Source of the DNA: Gallionella sp. UBA4121 | GTDB lineage: Bacteria; Pseudomonadota; Gammaproteobacteria; Burkholderiales; Gallionellaceae | Reading direction: 5' to 3' | Length of the DNA stretch: 62,192 nt | Assembly: GCA_002381565.1 (NCBI GenBank) | Contig: DFWZ01000020.1 | Coordinates: 1-62,192, forward strand | Notes under the pieces: model-generated | The model's input: only the letters and a program-made list of their open reading frames with translations | What the model was told of the DNA's origin: nothing | The model's database searches: none | In this document: positions 42,882-52,743 of the stretch, piece by piece | Numbering within the stretch: position 1 is the first letter of the stretch | How the letters are laid out: each line of letters starts with the position of its first letter | Made by a program: the position numbers and the translations under genes

Positions 42882-45455
42882 ATGGAAGTGTCACGCATAC
42901 GCGCACTGCGCGGTCCCAATCTGTGGAGTCGGCATACCGCCATTGAAGCCATTGTGTCCTGTTCGGACACGGAGTGTGACATCGCACGTCTGGCCGGTTT
43001 TGAGGCGCGGTTACGCGCGCGATTTCCGGAAATCGGCATGTTACAACTGCCAGGCCACACTGCAGCGGTCACGATGGCGCATATTCTGGAAATGGCAGCG
43101 CTGGGTTTTCAGGCGCAGGCCGGATGTCCTGTCAGTTTCAGCCGCACCGCAGCCACGCTGGAACGCGGTGTTTATCAGGTGGTATTTGAGTACAGCGAGG
43201 AGGCGGTGGGCCGACTGGCGTTCCGGCTGGCTCAGGCGCTATGTGCGGCGGCAATTGACGATGCGCCCTTTGATCTTGCGGCAGCGCTGGTGCAATTGCG
43301 CGAGTTGGACGAAGACATGCGTCTGGGTCCCAGCACGGGCGCCATTGTCGATGCCGCAGTCAGACGCGGCATCCCTTATCGCCGGCTGACCGAAGGCAGT
43401 CTGGTGCAATTTGGCTGGGGCAGCAAACAGCGGCGTATTCAGGCTGCCGAGACTGATCGCAGCAGCGCCATCGGCGAGGCTATCGCACAGGACAAGGAAC
43501 TGACCAAAAAACTGCTGGAAGCGGCGGGCGTGCCGGTGCCGCAGGGCAGGCCGGTAGCAGATGCCGAGGATGCCTGGCTCGCGATGTGCGAGATATCGGG
43601 TCCGGTGGTCGTAAAACCTCTGGATGGCAATCAGGGCAAGGGGGTAACAGTCAATATTACGACGCGCGAGCATCTGAATATCGCCTTTGCTGCTGCGGCG
43701 CAAATCAGCTCGGAAGTGCTGGTTGAGCGCTTCATACCCGGCAGCGATTTTCGCATGCTGGTGGTTGGCAACCAGCTTGTGGCTGCTGCCCGCCGTGAAC
43801 CACCGATGGTGATCGGTGACGGCGTACACTCCGTGCATGAACTGGTCGAGCAGGTGAATAAAGATCCAAGACGAGGCGAGGGACATGCGACTTCATTGAC
43901 CAAAATGCGCATAGACACCATTGCCATCGCCCGCCTGGAAGTGCAGGGTTATACGGTCGATTCGGTGCCGAAGAAGGGTGTGTGCGTGGTGCTGCGCAAT
44001 AATGCCAATCTGAGCACGGGCGGCACGGCAACCGATGTCACCGAGGATGTGCATCCAGATCTGGCGGCCAGCGCGGTTGCGGCGGCACAAATGGTGGGGC
44101 TGGATATTTGCGGTGTGGATGTGGTGTGCGACTCTGTGTTGCGGCCTCTGGAAGAGCAGGGGGGCGGTGTCGTCGAGGTCAATGCGGCGCCGGGATTGCG
44201 CATGCACTTGCAACCCTCGTTCGGCAAGGGGCGTGCAGTGGGACCTGCGATCGTATCCTCAATGTTTGGCACCGACGATGACGGGCGTATACCACTGGTC
44301 GCGGTGGCTGGAACCAATGGCAAGACCACCACGGTGCGCCTGATTGCGCATATTCTGGGTTGTCAGGGGTTGCGTGTCGGCATGACCAACTCGGATGGCG
44401 TGTACATCGCGGGGCGGCGCATCGATACCGGGGATTGCAGCGGCCCCAAGAGCGCACGTAACGTGCTGCTGCATCCGGATGTGGATGCAGCCGTTTTTGA
44501 GACGGCGCGCGGTGGCGTGCTGCGTGAAGGACTGGCATTCGACCGTTGCGATGTCGCTGTCGTGACCAACATCGGCATGGGCGACCATCTGGGTCTGAAT
44601 TACATCAGCACGGTGGAAGATTTAAGCGTGGTCAAACGGGTCGTGGTGCAAAATGTCGCCCCCGACGGCGTGGCGGTGCTCAATGCGGCCGACCCGATGG
44701 TGGCGGGCATGGCGGACATGTGTCCGGGTTCGGTCATCTTTTTTGCCCGGGATCGTCAGCATCCTGTGATGGCGGCGCACCGTGCACAGGGCCGGCGCGT
44801 GGTGTATGTCGACGACGGTCTGATCGTGGCTTGCGAGAAGAAGCGTGAGTTACGCATCCCTTTGAGTCAGATTCCAATCACCCGCAACGGTACAATAGGT
44901 TTTCAGATTGAGAATGCGATGGCCGTTGTTGCCGCCGTCTGGGCGCTTGACGTGGATTGGGAAACGATCTGCCGCGGGCTGGCAAGTTTCGTGAATGATG
45001 CGGAAACAGCTCCGGGACGCTTCAATTACTTCGATTACCGGGGGGCTGCCGTCATTGCAGACTACGGTCACAATCCCGACGCGATACAGGCGCTTATTCC
45101 TGCCATTGAAAGCATCCCGGCGAAAAAGCGTCTGGTCGTGATCAGTGGTGCGGGAGACAGGCGCGATGAGGATATCCGTCTTCAGACTGCAATGCTGGGG
45201 GATGTGTTTGACGAGGTGATTCTGTACCAGGATCAGTGTCAGCGCGGCCGTGCGGACGGTGAAGTGCTGGGCCTGTTAAAACAGGGGCTGGCGCATGCCG
45301 GGCGCGCAAAAAAGATGGATGAAATCAACGGCGAATTCCTGGCAATTGACACCGCACTGTCGCGTCTTGTGGCAGGCGATTTATGTCTGATTCTGATCGA
45401 TCAGGTCGACGAGGCACTGGCGCATATCGCGCAAAGAATCGCCGAGACCGCATGA
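42882..45455 (+). CDS. cphA: Cyanophycin synthetase
   Basis: An 857-aa enzyme that makes the nitrogen store cyanophycin (multi-L-arginyl-poly-L-aspartate) in the cytosol using ATP. The N-terminal domain starts LRGPNLWSRHTAIEAIVSC. The ATP-grasp domain has VVVKPLDGNQGKGV and VVEVNAAPGLRMHLQP and adds aspartate. The Mur-type domain has an intact P-loop AGTNGKTTTVRLIAHI near residue 480 and the C-terminal part VIADYGHNPDAIQAL, and adds arginine. The length is normal. It follows cphA' by 17 nt and overlaps the trmH-type gene by 4 nt. No cyanophycinase gene is in the window. Confidence 0.95.
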   Translation: MEVSRIRALRGPNLWSRHTAIEAIVSCSDTECDIARLAGFEARLRARFPEIGMLQLPGHTAAVTMAHILEMAALGFQAQAGCPVSFSRTAATLERGVYQVVFEYSEEAVGRLAFRLAQALCAAAIDDAPFDLAAALVQLRELDEDMRLGPSTGAIVDAAVRRGIPYRRLTEGSLVQFGWGSKQRRIQAAETDRSSAIGEAIAQDKELTKKLLEAAGVPVPQGRPVADAEDAWLAMCEISGPVVVKPLDGNQGKGVTVNITTREHLNIAFAAAAQISSEVLVERFIPGSDFRMLVVGNQLVAAARREPPMVIGDGVHSVHELVEQVNKDPRRGEGHATSLTKMRIDTIAIARLEVQGYTVDSVPKKGVCVVLRNNANLSTGGTATDVTEDVHPDLAASAVAAAQMVGLDICGVDVVCDSVLRPLEEQGGGVVEVNAAPGLRMHLQPSFGKGRAVGPAIVSSMFGTDDDGRIPLVAVAGTNGKTTTVRLIAHILGCQGLRVGMTNSDGVYIAGRRIDTGDCSGPKSARNVLLHPDVDAAVFETARGGVLREGLAFDRCDVAVVTNIGMGDHLGLNYISTVEDLSVVKRVVVQNVAPDGVAVLNAADPMVAGMADMCPGSVIFFARDRQHPVMAAHRAQGRRVVYVDDGLIVACEKKRELRIPLSQIPITRNGTIGFQIENAMAVVAAVWALDVDWETICRGLASFVNDAETAPGRFNYFDYRGAAVIADYGHNPDAIQALIPAIESIPAKKRLVVISGAGDRRDEDIRLQTAMLGDVFDEVILYQDQCQRGRADGEVLGLLKQGLAHAGRAKKMDEINGEFLAIDTALSRLVAGDLCLILIDQVDEALAHIAQRIAETA

Positions 45456-46249
45456 AATATATCCAGTCGCGTGAGAATCCTTTTTTCAAGGGGTTGCTCA
45501 AACTGACTGGTTCGGCGCGTAGCCGAAACAAGGCCGGGCAAACCCTGCTCGATGGCGCGCATCTGCTCTCGGCCTATCTTGATGCGGGTTTAAAACCGCT
45601 CCACATACTACTGGCTGGGGCGGCGTTACAGGATGATGAAATCAGGACTTTGCTGACGCGAGTCGAAGATGTGCCGCTCACGCAACTGGATGACAGGCTG
45701 TTCGCGGAGCTATCCGAGCTCAAAACGACGACAGGCCTGCTCGTGCTGATCGCACTGCCACAGCCATCCGTTACTGTTTGTCGTTTCGCCCTGTTGCTGG
45801 AAGACATACAGGATCCGGGTAATCTGGGTTCGATGCTGCGATCGGCAGCGGCGGCAGGCTGTGATGCGGTGTTTCTGTCCTCAGGATGCACTGACGCCTG
45901 GTCACCGAAAGTGCTGCGCGCAGCCATGGGCGGTCATTTTCGCCTCAACATTCATGAACGGCAGGACTTGGCCGTCGTGGCTGAAAAATTCAACGGCATG
46001 CGGCTTGCCACTACCTTGCAAGCCACGCGCAGCCTGTATGAATGCGATCTGACCGGCAATGTGCTGTTCATGATAGGCAATGAAGGCGCCGGATTGTCCG
46101 ACGCGCTGCTGTCGCTGGCCACGCATTCCGTCACCATACCCATGCCGGGCGGCATCGAATCACTGAATGCCGCCTCGGCAGCCGCAATTTGTCTGTTTGA
46201 AGCGGTGCGCCAGCGCTTGGCGCTGACAATTTTTCGAATAGACAGATAA
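45452..46249 (+). CDS. TrmH/SpoU-family RNA 2'-O-methyltransferase
   Basis: A 265-aa SPOUT methyltransferase. An N-terminal RNA-binding region (SRENPFFKGLLKLTGSARSRNK) is followed by the trefoil-knot motifs LLLEDIQDPGNLGSMLRSAAAAG, MIGNEGAGLSDALL and IPMPGGIESLNAASAAAICLFE. It modifies a ribose in rRNA or tRNA; the exact site is not readable. ATG 45452 overlaps the cphA stop as ATGA, so it may be co-translated with cphA even though the functions look unrelated. Confidence 0.9.
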   Translation: MKYIQSRENPFFKGLLKLTGSARSRNKAGQTLLDGAHLLSAYLDAGLKPLHILLAGAALQDDEIRTLLTRVEDVPLTQLDDRLFAELSELKTTTGLLVLIALPQPSVTVCRFALLLEDIQDPGNLGSMLRSAAAAGCDAVFLSSGCTDAWSPKVLRAAMGGHFRLNIHERQDLAVVAEKFNGMRLATTLQATRSLYECDLTGNVLFMIGNEGAGLSDALLSLATHSVTIPMPGGIESLNAASAAAICLFEAVRQRLALTIFRIDR

Positions 46250-46254
46250 AAATA

Positions 46255-47202
46255 ATGAGACGCACCACTGTTCCGGCCTCGTTCTTTGGCATAGTGCTCG
46301 GTCTTTCCGGTATGGGACAGGCATGGCGTGTGGCCGTTCCGTTGTGGGGAATGCCTCACTGGATCGGGGAGAGCTTGTTGTTATTGGCCACGCTAGTCTG
46401 GTTGGCACTGCTGATTATTTATGTCATTCAGGCGTTGCGCAACCCGATGGTGGTTCGTCGTGAATTTCAGCATCCGGTACAGGGGAGTACGCCCGCACTG
46501 CTTGCGATTGCGACGCTGCTGATTGCCCTGGCCGCGCTTCCCTATTCTCGGTCACTTGCATATGCCCTCACAGCAGCTGGAGTCTGCTGGCATCTGGCGT
46601 TTTCGCTTTGGCATACCGGTAACATGTGGCAGGGCGGACGGGATGCGCTGGATACAGCGCCTACTTTGTATATGCCGACCGTGGCCGGCAACTTCGCTAG
46701 CGCGGCTGCGCTCGGAGCACTGGGGCATGCTGACTGGGGATGGTTATTTCTGGGCGCGGGCGTATTTTCCTGGCTGGCTCTGGAGTCACTGGTGATTCAG
46801 CGCCTTTTTCACGCCCAAGCGGTACCGCTGCAGCAGCGGCCTTTGATCGGGATTCAATTTGCGCCACCCGTCGTGTGTGCCATGGCCTGGCTGATCCTGA
46901 GTCCTGGCAGCACCGATCATTGGCTGCTGATGCTGTGGGGCTACGGCCTGTTTCAATTGCTGCTGGGTATACGTTTAGGCAGATGGCTGGGCGCGCAGCC
47001 ATTTTCCCCTACATACTGGGCTTATACCTTTGGCGTGGCTGCGGCAACCATAACGGGGCTGAAACTCGCGTTGGCAGGCATCGGCGCCGCAAAAGTACTG
47101 GCGATACCCATTTTTGTCGGCGCCAATCTTTTCATTGGTTATTTAGCGGTGCGTACGGCGTATCTGCTAATCACCGGGCAGCTGCTGCCACGCTCAGCGT
47201 GA
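46255..47202 (+). CDS. tehA: TehA/SLAC1-family membrane transporter
   Basis: A 315-aa inner-membrane protein with about ten helices. The start VPASFFGIVLGLSGMGQAWR is the family signature, and the later 'YMPTVAGNFASAAALGALGH' and 'SPTYWAYTFGVAAAT' match TehA relatives. These proteins form anion channels or exporters; the tellurite link in E. coli is an overexpression effect. It begins 5 nt after the methyltransferase stop. Confidence 0.88.
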   Translation: MRRTTVPASFFGIVLGLSGMGQAWRVAVPLWGMPHWIGESLLLLATLVWLALLIIYVIQALRNPMVVRREFQHPVQGSTPALLAIATLLIALAALPYSRSLAYALTAAGVCWHLAFSLWHTGNMWQGGRDALDTAPTLYMPTVAGNFASAAALGALGHADWGWLFLGAGVFSWLALESLVIQRLFHAQAVPLQQRPLIGIQFAPPVVCAMAWLILSPGSTDHWLLMLWGYGLFQLLLGIRLGRWLGAQPFSPTYWAYTFGVAAATITGLKLALAGIGAAKVLAIPIFVGANLFIGYLAVRTAYLLITGQLLPRSA

Positions 47203-47504
47203 GGTATTGCAGCGTCCGACCTGTGCACAGGAGAAACCGGTTACCGCAGAATGCGCAAGTTGGTAATTCAGTAGAAATTAGCATGACTGTCGGTGATAAA
47301 AGTCACATAAGCAGTTCCGATTTGAACTGCGGGTTTGGAGAAGTAATATTTCAGCGGTCGTTCAAAGGGCGCTTTTCTGCCATGCCTGCGATGGAATGAT
47401 GTTTTCGATCCGGTGTGTCCTGCCTTGCGCGCCTTGCATTTTATGCATTGGCGTATAATGCAGCGGTTTACCGTCTGTCCTGATTACAGTAAAGAGATAA
47501 TACA
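47203..47504. other. 302-bp spacer upstream of rhlE
   Basis: No convincing gene is seen. A 38-codon frame at 47283-47399 lacks a ribosome site and any family resemblance. The right part carries the candidate rhlE promoter and inverted TGCATT/AATGCA elements around it. Confidence 0.6.
47434..47459 (+). promoter_or_regulatory. Candidate rhlE promoter
   Basis: A perfect TATAAT at 47454-47459 lies about 45 nt before the rhlE start. The best -35 match, TTGCAT at 47434-47439, is only 14 nt away, shorter than optimal. The -10 is convincing; the -35 is not. Confidence 0.4.
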
Positions 47505-48875
47505 TTGAATAATTTTGCAGATTTGAAGCTGGCGCCCGAAATTCTGAGGGCACTCACCGAATCCGGTTATACCACCCCGACCCCGATACAGATACAAGCC
47601 ATTCCGCTGGTGCTGGAAGGTTGCGATCTGATGGCAGGCGCACAAACGGGAACCGGCAAAACGGCGGCTTTTGCCTTGCCTATGCTGCAAAAACTGCTGC
47701 CGTTTGCCAGTTCCAGTCCATCGCCAGCGCGCCATGTGGTGCGCGCGCTGATACTGGTACCTACCCGTGAACTGGCGGTTCAGGTGGAAGCCAGCGTGAA
47801 AGCCTATGCAAAACACAGCCATTTGCGCTCTCTGGTGGTGTTTGGCGGGGTAGACATCAAGATGCAGATACCTCAGCTGAGAGCCGGGGTGGAAATTCTG
47901 GTAGCGACGCCCGGCCGATTGCTCGATCACATCGAGCAGAAGACGGTGCAGCTGAATCAGGTGCAAATGCTGGTGCTCGATGAAGCGGATCGCATGCTGG
48001 ATATGGGCTTCATGCCGGACTTGAAACGCATTCTGGCCCTGCTGCCAAAACAGCGGCAAAACCTGATGTTCTCTGCGACATTTTCCAATGAAATCAAAAA
48101 ATTATCAGCCGAATTTCTGGTAAATCCTAAACTCATAGAAGTTGCGCGCAGCAATGCCACCTCTGAAAATGTCACGCAAAAAGTTTATCTGGTCGGATCA
48201 GCCGAAAAGCATGAACTGCTGGCAATGCTGTTGCGCGGCAGCGATGCAACTCAGGCACTGGTGTTTACCAAAACCAAGCTGACCGCCAGCCGCATCGCCC
48301 GACAGTTGCAGCGCGAAGGATTTTCCGCCGATGCGATCCATGGAGACAAGAGCCAGCTCGAGCGCATGCAGGCGCTGGAAGCTTTCAAGCTGGGAAAAAT
48401 TTCCGTGCTGATTGCCACCGATGTGGCAGCCCGTGGCCTGGATATAGATCAGCTCCCCATGGTCATCAATTACGAAATTCCGAGTGCCGCGGAAGATTAC
48501 GTGCATCGCATCGGCAGGACTGGCCGTGCGGGGGCTTTTGGCATCGCGATTTCGCTGGTGGCGCCGGAAGAAGAAAAATACCTGCTTGAAATCGAAAAGC
48601 TGATCAAGTGCCAGATTCAGCGTGCAGAGCCACTGGCGAAACCCCAGCCCGTTGAACGGCAGCCACGCGCTGAACATCATGTGCATATTCGTGCGCAGCA
48701 CAAGCCTGCGACTAAAACGCCCGTCCATGATGCCTGGTTCAACAAGCCTTATGAACCTTCTGCTGTCAGTACGAAGGTGAATGAGCCTGTCGCTGTACCA
48801 GCCAGCAAGCCCGCCAGTCAGATTCCGGCATTATTCATGCGCCGCAAACCTGTCCGGGCTGATGCGGAAGATTAA
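47505..48875 (+). CDS. rhlE: DEAD-box RNA helicase RhlE
   Basis: A 456-aa ATP-dependent RNA helicase used in ribosome assembly and RNA decay. The motifs in order are the Q motif (GYTTPTPIQIQAIP), AQTGTGKTAA (I), PTRELAVQV (Ia), VLDEADRMLDMGF (II), SATFS (III), DVAARGLDID (V) and HRIGRTGRAG (VI). The C-terminal tail from about residue 380 is basic and low in complexity. The start is a TTG: an in-frame TAA lies six codons upstream and no ATG occurs before motif I. The next gene overlaps its end by 14 nt. Confidence 0.94.
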   Translation: MNNFADLKLAPEILRALTESGYTTPTPIQIQAIPLVLEGCDLMAGAQTGTGKTAAFALPMLQKLLPFASSSPSPARHVVRALILVPTRELAVQVEASVKAYAKHSHLRSLVVFGGVDIKMQIPQLRAGVEILVATPGRLLDHIEQKTVQLNQVQMLVLDEADRMLDMGFMPDLKRILALLPKQRQNLMFSATFSNEIKKLSAEFLVNPKLIEVARSNATSENVTQKVYLVGSAEKHELLAMLLRGSDATQALVFTKTKLTASRIARQLQREGFSADAIHGDKSQLERMQALEAFKLGKISVLIATDVAARGLDIDQLPMVINYEIPSAAEDYVHRIGRTGRAGAFGIAISLVAPEEEKYLLEIEKLIKCQIQRAEPLAKPQPVERQPRAEHHVHIRAQHKPATKTPVHDAWFNKPYEPSAVSTKVNEPVAVPASKPASQIPALFMRRKPVRADAED

Positions 48876-49791
48876 CAATATTATCAGTATTCCCTTGAAA
48901 ACCGGCTTGCCATGTTTTAACCGACATTTGGCGTGGGTGCTGGCCGCCACGCTGCTGACCGCTTGCAGCACTGCGCCTGTCATAACGGCAACACCCGCCA
49001 TAGCGAGGCCGCAGCCTAAAATCGCGCTGGTGCTAGGTGGTGGCGGGACGCGTGGTTTTGCCCATGTGGGTGTCATCAAGGCGCTGGAGGCGCAGGGCAT
49101 CGTGCCGGACATCATCGTCGGCACCAGTGTCGGTTCGGCGGTAGGCGCACTGTATGCTGCGGGTTACACAGGATTCCAGTTGCAGGAAATGTCCATTCCG
49201 ATGAAAGAAGAGCGGGTGGTGGACTGGTCCTGGCCCAATCGCGGTCTGTTCACCGGAAAACCGTTACAAAACTTCATCAATCAGTCGGTAAAGCAGGCGC
49301 CGCTGGAAAAACTGCGTCGCACCTTCGCGGTGGTCGCAACCGACCTGGCCAGCGGCGAAAAAACCGTTTTTCGTTCAGGCAACACGGGACTTGCAGTCAG
49401 CGCCTCCTGCGCCGTGCCCGGCGTGTTTCAGCCCGTCGTCATCAATAACCGCAGCTATGTCGATGGGGGGCTTGTCAGCCCGGTGCCCGTCTCTGAAGCG
49501 CGTGCGCTCGGTGCCGATTTTGTGATTGCCGTTAACATTTCCAATCTGCCGCAAAACAACAAAACTGACACAACGGTGGAGGTGCTGATGCAGACCTTTG
49601 ACATCATGAGCCAGACCATCACCCGTTACGAATTGTCAAACGCTGATGTGGTCATCCGCCCCGTCACCAGGGAAATCGCGCAAGCTAATATTGAGGGCAG
49701 GCATCTGGCCATACTGGAAGGCGAAAAAGCCGTCGCAGCCATCCTGCCTGAATTGAAATCCCGTTTGGAGAAAATGCGCCGCGAACGATGA
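48862..49791 (+). CDS. Patatin-like phospholipase lipoprotein (RssA/NTE family)
   Basis: A 309-aa serine lipase-like protein. The hydrophobic N-terminus ends in a lipobox LLTAC (residues 29-33), so it is probably a lipoprotein. The oxyanion motif GGGGTRGFAHVG, nucleophile motif GTSVG and catalytic DGG (YVDGGLVSPVP) are all present. I chose ATG 48862, which gives a proper signal peptide; an in-frame ATG at 48781 would overlap rhlE by 95 nt. Substrate unknown. Confidence 0.88.
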   Translation: MRKINNIISIPLKTGLPCFNRHLAWVLAATLLTACSTAPVITATPAIARPQPKIALVLGGGGTRGFAHVGVIKALEAQGIVPDIIVGTSVGSAVGALYAAGYTGFQLQEMSIPMKEERVVDWSWPNRGLFTGKPLQNFINQSVKQAPLEKLRRTFAVVATDLASGEKTVFRSGNTGLAVSASCAVPGVFQPVVINNRSYVDGGLVSPVPVSEARALGADFVIAVNISNLPQNNKTDTTVEVLMQTFDIMSQTITRYELSNADVVIRPVTREIAQANIEGRHLAILEGEKAVAAILPELKSRLEKMRRER

Positions 49792-49911
49792 ATCCTCACT
49801 AAACGCAAGGTCTTGCTGGCGGCAATTTACGATGACCGTTAGAATGGCCGCAATATCAGGCGCTGTCCGAGTCGCGCGGTGCCAGGAATCACGTTCTGCC
49901 GGGAAAAAACT

Positions 49912-52713
49912 GTGAAGAGTTGGTTGCGGATTTGTGCTTTACTGGTATTGCTGGCGTCCTCTGCGCAGGCTGCGGAAAAGGAAATACGCATCGGGGTGCT
50001 GTCATTCCGCTCGCTGGAACAGACCAAGCTGCAATGGCAGGCTACAGCCGACTATCTGAATACGCAGATGGCCGGATTTCATTTCAGCATCATTCCGATG
50101 TATTACACGAACCTCGATCTGGCAATCAACCGCCACGAACTCGATTTCGTACTGACCAATCCGGAATACTACACCACCCTTCACGCCGATCATGCTCTGT
50201 CAGCCATCGCGACCCTGATGCCGCTGGTTAATGGAAATCCGGTGAGCGCTTTTGGCGGGGTGATCCTGGCGCGTGCCGACCGGGCTGACATCAACTCGCT
50301 GGCAGATGTGCGCGGCAAGGTGGTTGCTTCGCCGAATGAGCATTCGCTGGGCGGCTATTTGATGGAACGCTGGGCGCTTTATAAACAGGGCATCATGATC
50401 AGTCAGATCGCCCGCATCCAGTTTACCGATATGCCTCACGACAAGGCGGTGCTGGAAGTATTGAACGGCACGGCCGATGTTGCATTTGTGCGAACCGGCA
50501 TTCTCGAAGGGATGGCACATGACGGCAGCATACGTATCGATCAGTTTAAAGTGCTTAACCGCCAGCCTCTGGCGCGTTTTCCGCAGTTGCTCTCGACCGA
50601 TCTCTACCCGGAGTGGCCGTTTGCGGCGATGCCGAATGTGCCTGATGAACTGGTGAAGCGTGTCACGCTGACCTTGCTCAATATTCAGCCACAGAGTCTG
50701 GCCGCACGGCAAGGCAACTATTTCGGCTTTTCCCCGCCGGGAAATTACGCCAAAGTGGAAGCCGTGATGGAACGCCTGAAAGTGTATCCGGAACGTAAGC
50801 ATCAGTTCAGTTTACGCGACGTGGCCAGCAAATATGGATTCGAACTGATCAGTGGTGCGTTGCTGCTACTGCTGACCGTGTTGACGGTAGCCATTTATCT
50901 TGCGCGTACCAACCGGAATTTGCAGAAGAGTTATCGCGAGCGTGAGCGACTCGACAGTGAGTTGCAGCAAATCAATGCGACGCTGGAAGACAAGGTGGCC
51001 CGCCGTACGCGGGAGTTGCGGGAAAGCGAGACGCGTTTCCGGCGTATGTTCGAACACCATGCCTCGCCGATGTTGCTGATCGAACCTGTTGGCGGCGGTA
51101 TTGTGAATGCCAATCATGCGGCAGCGGAATTTTATGGCTATAGCATCGAGCAGATGACAGCTATGAACATTGGACAGATCAATGTTCAGCCAGAGCAGCT
51201 GACCTCCGGGAGCATGCTGCAAGCGCAGCAGGAAAAACGCAATTTTTTCACCTTCCACCACCGTCTTGCCAATGGTGAAATATGCACGGTCGAGGTCCAT
51301 TCCTCGCCTGTCGAGGTGGAGGGCAGATCGCTGCTGTTTTCCATCATTCACGACATCACAGAGCGTAATCAGCTCGAGGCTAAAATGCATGATCTGGCTT
51401 TTTACGATCCGCTGACCAGACTGCCAAACCGCCGTCTGCTGGTTGACCGGCTGAACAGTGCATTGATTTCTGCGGCACGCAATCGCCAACATGGCGCACT
51501 GATGTTTCTGGATCTGGATCACTTCAAGGTGCTGAACGATCTGCACGGCCACGACATCGGCGACCAGATGCTGGTGGAGGTGGCGAGACGCATTCTGTCC
51601 TGCATACGCAGTCAGGATAGTGCGGCACGTTTCGGCGGTGATGAGTTTGTGGTGATGCTGGAGGAGTTGTCGAAAAATCAGCATGACGCAAAGAAACAGG
51701 CGGGCGACATTGCGGAAAAAATTCGCAGATTGCTGGCGCAGCCTTATCTGCTCCAACGGGGGGAAGATGTGATCATGCACCATTGTTCATCCAGTATTGG
51801 GGTGACGGTTTTTCTTGATCATGAGGGCAATCTGGAACAGTTGCTAAAACGGAGCGATATGGCGATGTATCGCGCCAAAGATGCCGGACGCAACGTGATT
51901 CGCTTCTTTGATCCGGATATGCAGTTCGAGATTGAGACGGGTGCGGCACTGGAAGCCGATCTGCATAGCGCGCTCGCGCAACAGGAGTTCCGGCTGTTCT
52001 ACCAGGTACAGGTGAATATCCTGGGCAAACCTCATGGCGCGGAGGTGTTGCTGCGCTGGCAGCATCCTGGTCGGGGACTGGTGTCGCCTGACCAGTTCAT
52101 TCCGCTGGCAGAGGGCACCGGGCTGATCGTGCCGATAGGTGAGTGGGTGCTCGATACGGTCTGTACACAGATCAAGCTATGGGAAGATGATGTGTTGCTG
52201 AGCAATCTGGTGATTGCGGTGAATGTCAGTGCCAAGCAGTTCCGTCATCCCGATTTTGTTGGCCTGGTCAAAAAAATCGTCCTGCAACATGACATTCGGC
52301 CCGAACTGCTCAAGCTGGAACTCACTGAGAGCCTGGTGTTGGAGGATATCGAAGACACCATCGCCAAAATGAAGGAATTAAAAGCCCTGGGCTTAAGTTT
52401 TTCGATGGATGACTTCGGCACGGGTTATTCATCGCTCTCACATCTGAAGCGGCTGCCGCTGGACCAGATCAAGATAGACCAGTCGTTTGTGCGCGATATC
52501 ACGACAGACAAGAACGATCTGGTGATGGTCAATACTATCGTGGATTTGGGCATGAATTTCGAGATGGAGGTGATTGCGGAAGGGGTAGAGACGCAAGCCC
52601 AGTTGGAATTGCTGCAACGAGCAGGTTGCATCAGTTTTCAGGGCTATCTGTTCAGCAAGCCTGTTCCGCTGAAAGAATTTGAAACATTGCTAAAGCGACT
52701 GTATGACGCGTGA
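49912..52713 (+). CDS. PhnD-like periplasmic sensor / PAS / GGDEF / EAL protein
   Basis: A 933-aa cyclic-di-GMP enzyme. A signal sequence ending SSAQA is followed by a periplasmic phosphonate/phosphate-type binding domain (residues ~20-275: EIRIGVLSFRSLEQTKLQW, DFVLTNPEYY), one membrane helix (~315-335), a coiled coil, a PAS domain (~385-500), a cyclase domain with intact RFGGDEFVVML, and an EAL domain with AEVLLRW, ELTES, DDFGTGYSSL and EGVET. EVL in place of EAL is common in active enzymes, so it could both make and break c-di-GMP. The start is a GTG; GTG 49879 is an alternative. Confidence 0.9.
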   Translation: MKSWLRICALLVLLASSAQAAEKEIRIGVLSFRSLEQTKLQWQATADYLNTQMAGFHFSIIPMYYTNLDLAINRHELDFVLTNPEYYTTLHADHALSAIATLMPLVNGNPVSAFGGVILARADRADINSLADVRGKVVASPNEHSLGGYLMERWALYKQGIMISQIARIQFTDMPHDKAVLEVLNGTADVAFVRTGILEGMAHDGSIRIDQFKVLNRQPLARFPQLLSTDLYPEWPFAAMPNVPDELVKRVTLTLLNIQPQSLAARQGNYFGFSPPGNYAKVEAVMERLKVYPERKHQFSLRDVASKYGFELISGALLLLLTVLTVAIYLARTNRNLQKSYRERERLDSELQQINATLEDKVARRTRELRESETRFRRMFEHHASPMLLIEPVGGGIVNANHAAAEFYGYSIEQMTAMNIGQINVQPEQLTSGSMLQAQQEKRNFFTFHHRLANGEICTVEVHSSPVEVEGRSLLFSIIHDITERNQLEAKMHDLAFYDPLTRLPNRRLLVDRLNSALISAARNRQHGALMFLDLDHFKVLNDLHGHDIGDQMLVEVARRILSCIRSQDSAARFGGDEFVVMLEELSKNQHDAKKQAGDIAEKIRRLLAQPYLLQRGEDVIMHHCSSSIGVTVFLDHEGNLEQLLKRSDMAMYRAKDAGRNVIRFFDPDMQFEIETGAALEADLHSALAQQEFRLFYQVQVNILGKPHGAEVLLRWQHPGRGLVSPDQFIPLAEGTGLIVPIGEWVLDTVCTQIKLWEDDVLLSNLVIAVNVSAKQFRHPDFVGLVKKIVLQHDIRPELLKLELTESLVLEDIEDTIAKMKELKALGLSFSMDDFGTGYSSLSHLKRLPLDQIKIDQSFVRDITTDKNDLVMVNTIVDLGMNFEMEVIAEGVETQAQLELLQRAGCISFQGYLFSKPVPLKEFETLLKRLYDA

Positions 52714-52743
52714 TAATTGCCTGAAAGTTCCTGGCTTTACTTG

